Notes: generated by a model from the sequence alone, not told the origin. Numbered from the stretch's first letter, positions 53,479 to 64,000 are shown. The stretch is DNA of 64,000 nucleotides from Taudactylus pleione (GCA_031769625.1 JAUIMM010000003.1:3973149-4037148); one strand, 5' to 3'. Program-made: numbers and translations.

Positions 53479-56399
53479 TGGGACGGGCCTCCCTCTGGGG
53501 ACCTCAGAGTGGGAGGCCGACTTCTTCTATTTGCCCAGTGCTGGCACAATACCACCACGGATGCCTGGGTTCGAGAAGTGGTCTCCCAGGGGTACGCCCT
53601 GTCTTTTCGGCACAGACCACCCCACCAGTTTTTCTGCACAAGTCCTTCTCAGGACAAGACCAAGGCGTTACAGGTTCAGGAGGCTATAGAGTCCTTGCTG
53701 AAAGCAGGGGTCATTGTTCCCGTTCCTCTATCACAACGAGGGACGGGGTATTATTCGTCTCTGTTTCTGGTGCAGAAACCCAATGGTTCTCATCGCCCTA
53801 TCCTCAACTTGAAGTCTCTGAACAAATTCCTCAGAGTTCCCAAGTTCAGGATGGAAACGTTACGTTCCATCATTCTGGCGATGGAACCGGGGGATTACAT
53901 GGTGTCCCTGGACATCCAGGACGCCTACCTCCATGTTCCGATAGCATCTTCACACCAGCGGTATCTGAGGTTCGCTATCCTTCAACACCACTATCAGTTC
54001 CGGGCGCTACCCTTTGGTCTCTCCACGGCACCGAGGGTGTTCACGAAGATTATGGCGGTCATGGCCGCACATCTTCGGAACCAGAATGTACGGCTGCTGC
54101 CGTACCTGGACGACCTCCTGTTGCTGGCGAGCTCCCCGGAGGTACTGCTTCAACATCTCCACCTGACGATCGCTTGCCTGCAAGCACACGGGTGGTTGAT
54201 AAATTGGAAAAAGTCCTCCCTGATTCCATCACAGCGGATGGTTCATTTGGGAGCCCTGCTGGATTCGCGTCAGCAAAGGATCTTCCTGACTCCGGAGAAG
54301 GTCGCCTCCCTACAGCTGCGGATACGCAGTTGCCTGAGCCGTTGCCGCCTGTCGGTCCATTCGGCTATGAGAGTTCTGGGGTCCATGGTGTCGACATTCG
54401 ACATGGTGGAATTTGCCCAGTTCCATTCCCGGCCCCTGCAGGGGCTGATTCTATCAGAATGGAACGGGTTACCTCACCGGATCCGCTCTCAGGTGCTGGT
54501 GTTGTCTCCGGACGTTCGGCTATCTTTGGCTTGGTGGCTTCAGACAGCTCATCTGGTCGAGGGGCGCCCATTTTGGATCCCGGACTGGGTCCTGCTCACG
54601 ACGGATGCCAGTCTCCGGGGTTGGGGGGCAGTGACCGGCTCTTTGTCGCTTCAGGGTCGTTGGTCAGCGGAAGAAGCACTTCTCCCCATCAACATCCTGG
54701 AACTGCGGGCAGTATACAGGGCCCTGCAGTCGTCCGGCCCCGCTCTTCACGGAAGGGCGGTACAGGTGCAGTCCGACAACGCCACCAAGGTGGCGTATAT
54801 CAATCACCAAGGCGGAACTCGCAGTCAGGCAGCGATGTCGGAGGTGTCTCGTATCCTGACTTGGGCGGAGGGTCACATTCCAGCGATCTCGGCGGTCTTC
54901 ATCCCTGGAGTCCTCAATTGGGAGGCGGACTTCCTCAGCCGTCACGACGTGCATCCCGGGGAATGGTCGCTTCACCCAGAGGTGTTTCAGCTACTCGTGG
55001 ACAGGTGGGGACTGCCGGAGCTGGACTTGATGGCCTCCCGTCACAATCACAAGTTGCCCGTTTACGGGTCAAGGACAAGAGACGCAGGTGCAAGTCTGGT
55101 GGACGCGCTGTCGGTGAAATGGACGTTTCACCTGGCGTATTTGTTTCCTCCGATATCCCTGCTTCCTCGGGTTCTGCGGAAATTCAAGCAGGACGGCGGC
55201 ATGCTCGTGCTGGTAGCTCCGGCGTGGCCCAGACGTCCTTGGTACTCCGATCTCAGGAGCCTCTCCATCGACGCTCCGTACCTTCTTCCTCAGCGTCGGG
55301 ACCTGTTGTCTCAGGGGCCCTGCCTTTACCCGGATCTGGGTCGGCTGTCTTTGACGGCGTGGCTCTTGAGACAGCCGTCTTGAGGTCTCGGGGCTTCTCC
55401 AGTTCGGTTATTGGTACCATGCTCAGGGCACGCAAGCCTGCTTCAGCACGGATTTATCACAGAGTGTGGCACACTTACTTTCAGTGGTGTGAGTCCAGAC
55501 ATTATGATCCTCAGGTGTTCCGAGTTTCTAGGATCTTGGAATTTCTTCAGTCAGGATTGGATCTCGGCTTACGCCTTGCATCTCTGAAGGTTCATGTGTC
55601 CGCCTTGTCCGTGTGGTTTCAACGGCGGATTGCAATACTACCAGACGTTCACACCTTTTTCCAAGGTGTTCTCAGGATCCAGCCTCCCTTTGTGCCTCCT
55701 GTGGCTCCTTGGGACTTGGCGGTGGTGCTACGGGTCTTGCAGGGTCCTCCGTTTGAGCCTCTTGAGGCGGTGGAGCTCAAGTGGCTGACATTTAAGACGG
55801 TTTTTCTCCTGGCAATTGCTTCGGCCAGGAGGGTGTCTGAATTGGGGGCGCTTTCCTGTCGCCCTCCTTTCCTGATTTTTCACCAGGACAGAGCGGTGCT
55901 CCGCACTCGTCCTGAGTTTTTGCCCAAAGTGGTCTCGAAGTTCCATATTAATCAGGAACTTGTTGTGCCAGCTTTTCAGTCCCCTGATCTTTCAGCTGGT
56001 GAGACTTCCTTAGATGTGGTCCGGGCGCTTAGAATTTATGTAGACCGGACGGCTTCGGTTAGGAAGTCTGATTCTTTGTTTATCCTCTTTGGTTTTCACA
56101 AGAGGGGTTGGCCTGCCAACAAACAAACGTTAGCCCGTTGGCTTCGTTCCGTTATTTGTGAGGCTTATGCACAGGAGGGCTTACCTGTGCCAGCCTCTGT
56201 TAAGGCTCATTCCACTCGTTCTGTGGGTCCCTCTTGGGCTGCTAGACGTGGCGCTTCTGCTGTTCAGCTGTGTAAGGCGGCCACTTGGTCTTCAATTCAA
56301 ACGTTTTTGAGGTTCTATGCGTTTGACACCTTTGCCTCTCAGGATGCATCCTTTGGGCGCCGGGTACTCCTTTCAGCACAGGAGCGTCCCCGCCCTTAG
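53478..56399 (+). CDS. DIRS tyrosine recombinase ORF with long overprinted N-terminal part
   Basis: A 973-codon frame starting with an ATG that overlaps the ORF1 stop (TGATG at 53476-53480). Codons 1 to about 635 overlap the RT/RNase H ORF in another frame and resemble no known domain; they are Ser/Gly/Pro-rich. The recombinase lies in the last third (about 55384-56399). It has a helical core-binding part (RIYHRVWHTYFQWCESRHYD) and then the catalytic part with SARRVSELGAL (Arg785), HSTR (His911, Arg914), TWSS (Trp937) and the nucleophile Tyr947 in LRFYAFDTF. This enzyme is expected to join the circular cDNA to the target. Whether the overprinted part is translated is unknown; the recombinase may be reached by frameshift or internal initiation. 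Confidence 0.8.
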   Translation: MGRASLWGPQSGRPTSSICPVLAQYHHGCLGSRSGLPGVRPVFSAQTTPPVFLHKSFSGQDQGVTGSGGYRVLAESRGHCSRSSITTRDGVLFVSVSGAETQWFSSPYPQLEVSEQIPQSSQVQDGNVTFHHSGDGTGGLHGVPGHPGRLPPCSDSIFTPAVSEVRYPSTPLSVPGATLWSLHGTEGVHEDYGGHGRTSSEPECTAAAVPGRPPVAGELPGGTASTSPPDDRLPASTRVVDKLEKVLPDSITADGSFGSPAGFASAKDLPDSGEGRLPTAADTQLPEPLPPVGPFGYESSGVHGVDIRHGGICPVPFPAPAGADSIRMERVTSPDPLSGAGVVSGRSAIFGLVASDSSSGRGAPILDPGLGPAHDGCQSPGLGGSDRLFVASGSLVSGRSTSPHQHPGTAGSIQGPAVVRPRSSRKGGTGAVRQRHQGGVYQSPRRNSQSGSDVGGVSYPDLGGGSHSSDLGGLHPWSPQLGGGLPQPSRRASRGMVASPRGVSATRGQVGTAGAGLDGLPSQSQVARLRVKDKRRRCKSGGRAVGEMDVSPGVFVSSDIPASSGSAEIQAGRRHARAGSSGVAQTSLVLRSQEPLHRRSVPSSSASGPVVSGALPLPGSGSAVFDGVALETAVLRSRGFSSSVIGTMLRARKPASARIYHRVWHTYFQWCESRHYDPQVFRVSRILEFLQSGLDLGLRLASLKVHVSALSVWFQRRIAILPDVHTFFQGVLRIQPPFVPPVAPWDLAVVLRVLQGPPFEPLEAVELKWLTFKTVFLLAIASARRVSELGALSCRPPFLIFHQDRAVLRTRPEFLPKVVSKFHINQELVVPAFQSPDLSAGETSLDVVRALRIYVDRTASVRKSDSLFILFGFHKRGWPANKQTLARWLRSVICEAYAQEGLPVPASVKAHSTRSVGPSWAARRGASAVQLCKAATWSSIQTFLRFYAFDTFASQDASFGRRVLLSAQERPRP
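53509..55383 (+). CDS. DIRS reverse transcriptase / RNase H / Dam-like domain ORF
   Basis: Encodes the polymerase of the DIRS element. The frame is open from 53479, straight after the ORF1 TGA and in the same frame. The first possible start is a GTG at 53509, and the first ATG falls inside the RT palm, so expression probably needs readthrough or non-AUG initiation. Numbering from 53509: RT with SLDIQDAYL (Asp135) and YLDD at 199-202; RNase H with TTDAS (Asp366), LELRAV (Glu398), QSDN (Asp423) and WEADFLSR (Asp474), all four acidic residues kept. Residues 503-580 (ELDLMASRHNHKLPVYGSR, VDALSVKW, YLFPPISLL, VAPAWPRRPWY) resemble the phage-type N6-adenine methyltransferase domain known in vertebrate DIRS elements. 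The canonical (D/N)PPY-type motif appears as FPPI. Confidence 0.85.
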   Translation: MGGRLLLFAQCWHNTTTDAWVREVVSQGYALSFRHRPPHQFFCTSPSQDKTKALQVQEAIESLLKAGVIVPVPLSQRGTGYYSSLFLVQKPNGSHRPILNLKSLNKFLRVPKFRMETLRSIILAMEPGDYMVSLDIQDAYLHVPIASSHQRYLRFAILQHHYQFRALPFGLSTAPRVFTKIMAVMAAHLRNQNVRLLPYLDDLLLLASSPEVLLQHLHLTIACLQAHGWLINWKKSSLIPSQRMVHLGALLDSRQQRIFLTPEKVASLQLRIRSCLSRCRLSVHSAMRVLGSMVSTFDMVEFAQFHSRPLQGLILSEWNGLPHRIRSQVLVLSPDVRLSLAWWLQTAHLVEGRPFWIPDWVLLTTDASLRGWGAVTGSLSLQGRWSAEEALLPINILELRAVYRALQSSGPALHGRAVQVQSDNATKVAYINHQGGTRSQAAMSEVSRILTWAEGHIPAISAVFIPGVLNWEADFLSRHDVHPGEWSLHPEVFQLLVDRWGLPELDLMASRHNHKLPVYGSRTRDAGASLVDALSVKWTFHLAYLFPPISLLPRVLRKFKQDGGMLVLVAPAWPRRPWYSDLRSLSIDAPYLLPQRRDLLSQGPCLYPDLGRLSLTAWLLRQPS

Positions 56400-56418
56400 T
56401 TGTACTGCTTTGGGACAT

Positions 56419-56530
56419 CCCCAAGGTCAACCCTGTGGACCCCCTATGGACCCTGAAGTAGAAAACAAGAGATATGGTAAGAACTTACCTTTGTTATCTC
56501 TGTTTCTACGAAGTCCATAGGGTCCACAGG
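56419..56530 (+). repeat. DIRS internal complementary region (ICR)
   Basis: Two halves. CCCCAAGGTCAACCCTGTGG through ACCCTGAAGTAGAAA is the complement of the left terminus. AACAAGAGATATGGTAAGAA through TCTACGAAGTCCATAGGG is the complement of the right terminus, including its extra 3' extension. The junction GTAGAAAACAAGAG marks where the two ends meet in the circle. DIRS elements use this segment as template to restore full ends (established model). Confidence 0.92.
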
Positions 56531-56676
56531 GCGCCCGCCCTGATGCACCTGGCTTCAAATGGGCTGTGTGGCTGGTCACCGGTTTTCCGTCTCCCATTTC
56601 TGTGAGTATGGTTTCTTGTGTGTTCCAGTCTTCCTTCTCTCTGTTTAGTCTCCTCCTCCGGCCTTGGCTGCTTACC

Positions 56677-56868
56677 AACTGAGGTGCTGTGGCCGGGGGC
56701 GGGGTATAGAGGAGGACGGACCCAAGTGCATCCTGGGAGCAGCTAAAGCTTTAACTGCGTGGTGCCCATGGATCCAGATCCAGCTATACCCCAAGGTCAA
56801 CCCTGTGGACCCTATGGACTTCGTAGAAACAGAGATAACAAAGGTAAGTTCTTACCATATCTCTTGTT
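56677..56868 (-). repeat. DIRS right inverted terminal repeat with 3' extension
   Basis: Inverted copy of 50709-50866, starting AACTGAGGTGCTGTGGCCGG. It ends with TTCGTAGAAACAGAG and then an extension of about 35 nt, absent from the left end. The extension includes AGGTAAGTTCTTACCA (a perfect GGTAAG/CTTACC palindrome) and CTCTTGTT at the terminus. Confidence 0.9.
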
Positions 56869-57091
56869 ATTTGCATCGCCCGCGTGAGGCACTCTGTATA
56901 GATCAGGGCTTGTTTTCTTACCTCTGGCTTGTGTTTTTTGCCTGGATGTGAAAATCAGCTATCAGGCTTTGTAATTAGTTTTCTTCTTGGGAGTAATGTT
57001 GCTATTCCCAAGGGCCCATGTGCTGTAAATAATAGAAGCGAGTGCTGCTGATGTTTTGAATTGATTCCAGAGGATTTTCATGGTGTTAAAG

Positions 57092-57457
57092 CAGGGGTGG
57101 GGAACCTATATTCTGCCAAGGGCCAGTTTGATATATATAACATTATTCCCGAGCCCAGTGCAGGACACGCCCCCTCCGTGTGATGTCACGTGGGGGCAGG
57201 GCCACAATTGCCGGTGATTACAGCAATGCCCGGAGCATCCTGAGGATGCTCTGGGGAGCTGTAAGGGCAGCGGTGTGACCATCTGAAGCGTCATAGGGAC
57301 ACTCCAGGTGGCACTGCTGCATAGATTCTGGCTGCAGGGTACCATTCTAGGCACCCTGCTAGCCAGATGAGGCCAGCAGAAAAAAAGCTCCGAAGGCCAG
57401 ACCAAATGATTTTGCGGGCCTTATACAGGTCCCCGGGCCTGAGGTTCCCCATCCCTG
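57092..57457. mobile_element. hAT-type MITE, copy 3 (inverted), perfect 8-bp duplication
   Basis: Left end CAGGGGTGGGGAACCTATAT, right end AGGTTCCCCATCCCTG. Flanked by TGTTAAAG at 57084-57091 and 57458-57465 (8/8). The interior is the reverse complement of copies 1 and 2 (GAGCATCCTGAGGATGCTCT). Confidence 0.85.
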
Positions 57458-57646
57458 TGTTAAAGGCTTATTTTTGTCACAGTGGGTGTCATTTGATGCT
57501 GTTTCCTTTGGCATGGACATTGAACTGTAAAATATAATGTACCTCAGCAGCGGTCTGGGATATGAAGGGCCCCCCCGTTAGAATGCATTGGTAGGGGCCC
57601 ATGCTTGAGGGGTGTGGCCAGCTCCCACGGAGGCTTGGTCAACCAT

Positions 57647-57820
57647 TAGGGATAGATTTACTAAAGTGCAGGTTGTTAGAAGTGAAGATGTTGTCCATAG
57701 CAACCAATCAGAGTCTACTTAACATTTATCTAGCACCTTCTAGAAGATAATAGCTAGAGTCTGGTTGCTATGGGCAACATCTCCACTTCTAAAAACTCTC
57801 ACTTTAGTAAATATACCCCT
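57647..57820. mobile_element. Palindromic MITE (GTTGCCCATAGCAACC family)
   Basis: Left arm AGATTTACTAAAGTGCAGG with TTGTCCATAGCAACCAATCA. Right arm GGTTGCTATGGGCAACATCT with CACTTTAGTAAATATACCCC. Confidence 0.75.
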
Positions 57821-58804
57821 TAGAGAGGATATAGCTAGTAGTTAACATGGCTACTTTAGTATAAATATATAACAAATACTGATGGTTCATTCAGTATAAT
57901 CTACCAGATCATGCACTGTAGTGAATATGAGAGTCTCAGGAATGCAGTATAATGTAAAATATGTATAATAATAATAATAAAGCACATGATGGTGTTCCTT
58001 CCTATATATACCACATCTTGATTGACAGGAGGGCAAATCTTGGTGTAGTTTATATAGAAACAAACCAAGCCCTCGTGTTCATCCATGTTCCTGCTCTACC
58101 AGGCAACTGACCCTCTGTTAGAGTAACAATGAATTCAACTGCACGGTCTGGAACTTGACATTACAGGAGTGGGTGGGTTCCAACAGGGATATCCCCTGTA
58201 CCACTGTGGGCCAGTTCGACCCTGATCTACCTTATATAAAACCTCTACCAATAGCATTCACATTTATATATTTAAAATTCTCAGAATAACATCATCTATA
58301 AAGATATTTGACATAGGGATTTCGTCATGGCGAAACTGTATTTCCCACGGACGGCAGATTTCCTGTCAGTGTTCTGCTGAAAATCACTGTATGAGAAGAC
58401 AATGAGTAATAACAGTGGACTCGCTGTGAATAGGATAAGTTTCATACAGTATCATCAGTCTTCATATGGAAAATATCATATACACATTTTTTGTAAGTGT
58501 AACAAGATGCCTTTCCATATTGAATCAGTTTGTAAGATTCGGACCCCTAAAATTCAAACATTATGTGCAATTATATACAGCAGAGATGTCCGAGTGTGGT
58601 GGCCAGATTTATTTGGACATGTGAAAATGATATTAAAATAGAATGTCCTCTCATAGGATCCATAGGTTTTCAGAAGCATGTGGGCTCCAGATGCTCTTCT
58701 GATGGCCGATTTAGATGATTACAACAGAATTTTTAATTGTAGTCCTGACATTTTCTGTTATTGGAAACCCTTTAATTCCATCTTCGCTGTCTTCACCCTC
58801 TAAA
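57821..58804. other. Intronic sequence, no recognised feature
   Basis: A short (ATA)n run lies at 57965-57980. Nothing else was recognised. Confidence 0.35.
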
Positions 58805-59222
58805 GGGGGGTATCCACTAGACGATAAAGTTGAACGATAATGATAAAATCGTTCGATAATCGTTCGATAATTGTTCAAACATCGTTTGAACATCTTTGCA
58901 AATCGTGCAGTAATTGTTTCTAACGATGTACGATGCGCGCTCCCGCTGGTCGTTTGATCGTCTCCTCCATCAACTGAACATGCAGGTCAATTTCACTTGA
59001 TTGCTTACAAATCGTTTACACATTGTTTACACATCGTTCACGCTGAACGATCAAACGATGAACCACTATCTGCCCACTATAGCTGAAAGCTCTCAATCAC
59101 AGATTAAAACAACATAGTTTATTGTTAGATCTTTTGCAAATCGTTCAGAGTGGAAGATCATATTTCAAGGGAAAATCGTTAAGAGGTTGGACAGGGATAA
59201 AATCGTCTAGTGGATGCCCCCC
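58805..59222. mobile_element. Palindromic MITE (GGGGGGTATCCACTAGACG ends)
   Basis: GGGGGGTATCCACTAGACGA at the left and ATCGTCTAGTGGATGCCCCCC at the right. The interior is rich in short AATCGTT/AACGATT inverted motifs. Confidence 0.75.
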
Positions 59223-59326
59223 ATAAATACCTGTGCCCTACATAAACCTATTTTTGCAATGCCACTGTTTTTAATGGCAGTCGTCGGCTTGCGTTGTGGA
59301 CCTGCCGTCCGCTAACTGTATTGTAA

Positions 59327-59653
59327 AGCCGGGTATACGTTAGACGAATACCTGTGTATACCTAGCCGTAGGCAGAAGCGACGAATGGTATATTGTGCAG
59401 TCCATACACACCACACAATCTGGTGAACGACGGTACGCTATGTCGTTCCCCGGCTGCATCCAATTGCATGGGGTGGTCAGTCACATCCTCAGATTGAGCA
59501 GCATGTACGGCAGATCTGAGGAAGCGATGGGCGACCCCGCGGGAGTGCGTATAATGCTTACACAGTGGACAGTTTGAACAATTGGTCGTTCTGATCCATC
59601 GGAAAACGACAAATCGTTTAAAAAAAAAAAATCTTCTCGTGTGTATCCAGGTT
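59327..59653. mobile_element. MITE (GGGTATACGTTAGACGA family)
   Basis: AGCCGGGTATACGTTAGACG at the left and CTTCTCGTGTGTATCCAGGT at the right, imperfectly inverted. Internal GTGGTCAGTCACATCCTCAG is shared in form with 21719-22014. Confidence 0.55.
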
Positions 59654-59904
59654 AAATCGTACAAAGCGTTATTCTGTATAACACAAGGTTTTAAAATCAT
59701 TTCTGAAGTGGAAATGAGAACATATGTGCCATCAAGCCACCAGGCTGCCCACTTCCCCAGTGAATTGAGAGGATGGGGGAGGTTAATCTACCCTCCTTGG
59801 GTAGTCTGGGATAGGGTGGTTCATCAGAAAGTTCTCCATCGATGAGGCCATCAAAAATTTTCTTCAACCGAAACTGATGAATGGTTTGAACCATCAGTGA
59901 ACAG

Positions 59905-60300
59905 CTTGATTGGTGTAGTGGTTAGCATTACTGTCTCATGTCTTGTCTTGGGTCCGATAATGCCAGTGTGTGACGTTCTTACTAATCACAGAGGTATTCC
60001 TGAGGCAGTAATGTAACTATTAATCAGTCACCTAGACAAGCCACTACAGGTCATGAGCTTTATTCCGGCCAAGGGTCCTAACTCTGTGGAGTTTGTATGT
60101 TTTCTCTGTGTTTGCGTCGGTTTTCTCCCACAATTTAAAAACATGTTCGTCGGTTCATTGGATCCAGCTGAGGAAAAATTAACCACTGTGTATAAGTGTG
60201 TACATGTACTGCAGTGGGGAAAATTGGTTTTAGGATCCACTGGGACAGGGACTGGTGTAGAATGTGTGCGCTATATATATATACTGTTAATACATAACTA
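59905..60300 (+). mobile_element. tRNA-derived SINE of the V-SINE type
   Basis: A tRNA-like head with an A-box TGGTGTAGTGGTTAGCA (59911-59927) and a B-box-like GGTCCGATAATGCC (59951-59964). Then comes the V-domain-like core GTGGAGTTTGTATGTTTTCT with GTTTGCGTCGGTTTTCTCCC. The tail has GGGACAGGGACTGGTGTAG and GCGCTATATATATATA. The middle is diverged by small indels. Assignment is by recognition of the core; Pol III activity is unlikely. Confidence 0.65.
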
Positions 60301-62429
<2,129 letters not shown>

Positions 62430-62610
62430 CAGGGGTTCCCAAATCCGGTCCTCAAGGCACCCTAATAATACAGGTTTTTAGGATATTCATGCTTGTGCAT
62501 AGATGCTATAATCAAACTGACTGAGGTATTAAGTCACCTGTGCTTAACTATGGATATTCTGAAAACCTGGACTGTTAGGGTGCATTGAGGATGGGGTTTG
62601 GGAACCATTG
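62430..62610. mobile_element. hAT-type MITE (CAGGGGTTCCCAAA)
   Basis: Left end CAGGGGTTCCCAAATCCGGT then CCTCAAGGCACCCTAA. Right end TTAGGGTGCATTGAGGATGG then GGTTTGGGAACCATTG. Flanks CATTAGAC (62422-62429) and TGTTAGAC (62611-62618) match at 6 of 8 positions. Confidence 0.75.
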
Positions 62611-62618
62611 TGTTAGAC

Positions 62619-63309
62619 AATAAATAGAAGTCTATGGGTAAGCGATCATAGGATGTCATGTAAACAAAAAGTAATTTTAGTTGTCCTCACGCTATTAAGT
62701 CTAACGTCACTATTTATTTTTACATTAACATTCCCATTAAGTTCTCCCAATTCTCCCACACCTACCCCATTGCCATCTGAAATTACATGAAGAAGCACTT
62801 TAGAGATGCAACCTCTCACTGTTGGGGCATTACTCCATGTTACATGATAACAATACTGGGACCTTGTCAGGCACCTGAGTCTTGGGACTTGAAACTGCTT
62901 GAATGCATGTTGGACACATTATGTTCCCTGACGTTGGGGTTGGTGGAGGAGACAGGAAATCAGTAGCTGCGCCTGTACCTAATAGACTTTGGTACTGAAA
63001 TATATAAATAAAAGGAGGAATGTAGAGGAAGGGATTACTAGAAAAAAAGGTGGCCGAGTGGAGTTAGCCATATGGATGAAGCACCGTATATACCGTTCCT
63101 TAATATAAAGAGTAATTCTTTGTAAATAGAGTCATGTGACATACAAGGGCAGGGCCGGTATCCTACAAACAAATGGACAGTCAGGCAACTGCCAAGAGGT
63201 CTTCCTTGACTTCAGCAAAACATTCCCACCAAAAAAGAAAGTTCATCAGAGCTTGAAGGGAATACATTAGCATCACTGTATTATTTCATTCATTTTCCTC
63301 ATATTCTAG
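62619..63309. other. Intron before exon 6, no recognised feature
   Basis: Nothing was recognised except the T-rich tract ending in the acceptor of exon 6. Confidence 0.35.
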
Positions 63310-63441
<132 letters not shown>

Positions 63442-63535
63442 TAACTATATTCATGGGTGTTTAAGACTGTTCAGACTTCATCCGTTGCTTCCGTGTTATA
63501 TTTTTTTATTTTATTTAATTCGTTTTTACAGACAC

Positions 63536-63714
63536 TTAGGAGTACATTTACTGAAGTGAGTTTTAGAAGTGATGTTGCCCATAGCAACCAATCAGATTCT
63601 ACTTAACATTTAACTAGCACCTGCTAGAAGATAATAGCTAGAATCTGGTTGCTATGGGCAACATCACTTGTAAAACTCACTTCTAAAAACTCTCACTTCA
63701 GTAAATTTACCCCT
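63536..63714. mobile_element. Palindromic MITE (GTTGCCCATAGCAACC family)
   Basis: Left arm TACATTTACTGAAGTGAG with GATGTTGCCCATAGCAACCA. Right arm GGTTGCTATGGGCAACATCA with CACTTCAGTAAATTTACCCC. The best preserved copy in the window. Confidence 0.8.
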
Positions 63715-64000
63715 TATGATGTAAACTGTTTAAGCCCTAGTACAGCAATATTATGAGGGGCCGCGTGTAATTTCTGTAAGTGGTGTCGGCAACCGATCCT
63801 TATTTGGAATTACCTGTGTACCAGCCTTATGAATGTGCTGAACTAGGTTGAGTTCGCAGTGATGTTTTTCTTTTTGCAAGAACTGTACAAGTGCTTTGTT
63901 CATTGGCCCCCTGTACAAGTCCTTAGCTGCACTATTTATAGTGATGGCAGTCCCCATCACTCTGCAGTTTGTTATTACAGCGCTCTCTCCCGCTCCCCTC

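Larger units (their letters stand above)
50709..56868 (+). mobile_element. Full-length DIRS retrotransposon, apparently intact
   Basis: A tyrosine-recombinase retrotransposon of the DIRS order. It has inverted terminal repeats, a gag-like ORF1, an RT/RNase H ORF, a recombinase ORF and an internal complementary region, in the usual order. It lacks LTR direct repeats, a retroviral protease and a DDE integrase, as expected. No target-site duplication is seen; DIRS elements integrate by recombination of a circle and make none (family knowledge). All long frames are open, and the internal parts of the two terminal repeats are identical over about 125 bp by eye, so insertion is probably recent. It lies in the sense orientation of FNBP1, about 4 kb upstream of exon 5. 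Confidence 0.93.

Noticed and set aside
53478..55383. Treating the N-terminal 635 codons of the recombinase frame as a separate gene
   Set aside because: They overprint the RT ORF and show no recognisable domain; kept only as a question about frame use.
50709..56868. Endogenous retrovirus or LTR retrotransposon
   Set aside because: Terminal repeats are inverted, not direct; the integration enzyme is a tyrosine recombinase; no protease, integrase or envelope is present.

Overview
The window is intronic DNA of a vertebrate, most likely a frog or other amphibian. Five short exons on the + strand, each bounded by AG/GT splice signals and joined in consistent phase, encode residues of about 9-171 of FNBP1 (formin-binding protein 1, FBP17), an F-BAR membrane-bending protein. 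The first exon (start codon plus a few residues) and everything after the third F-BAR helix lie outside the window. The amphibian call is an inference from very large introns (14.4, 2.0, 42.0 and 2.4 kb), a full-length DIRS retrotransposon, CR1/L2 LINE tails, a V-SINE-like element and many palindromic MITEs. The exons alone would fit any vertebrate.

Layout. 1-2154: intron with GC-rich repeats and a PIF/Harbinger-like MITE with TTA target duplications. 2155-2270: exon 2. 2271-16699: intron with MITEs, a short Helitron (7854-8472), a G-rich telomere-like array inside a transposon with 8-bp target duplications (9258-10515), a sister copy (11335-11909), and a minus-strand Helitron (12080-16116) whose body is a 101-bp satellite of about 34 units next to a decayed Pif1-type helicase fragment. 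16700-16756: exon 3. 16757-18740: short intron. 18741-18888: exon 4. 18889-60851: the 42-kb intron, carrying dozens of transposon copies, several nested; 48-bp, 66-bp and 46-bp minisatellites; and an apparently intact 6.2-kb DIRS element (50709-56868). 60852-60914 and 63310-63414: exons 5 and 6.

The DIRS element is the only other coding unit. It has a gag-like ORF1, a reverse transcriptase/RNase H ORF with a C-terminal region resembling a phage-type adenine methyltransferase, and a tyrosine recombinase ORF. Inverted terminal repeats and an internal complementary region (ICR) that carries both end variants complete it. All three frames are open and the catalytic residues I could locate are present. 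ORF1 and the RT ORF share one frame separated by a single TGA, while the recombinase frame is open across the whole RT ORF and begins at an ATG overlapping that TGA.

The FNBP1 exons work as one spliced mRNA. The repeats are passengers in its introns, and nothing here points to a second host gene. No single wholly new system is evident. The best leads are the coding logic of the DIRS element and the repeated association of Helitron-like ends with large tandem arrays.
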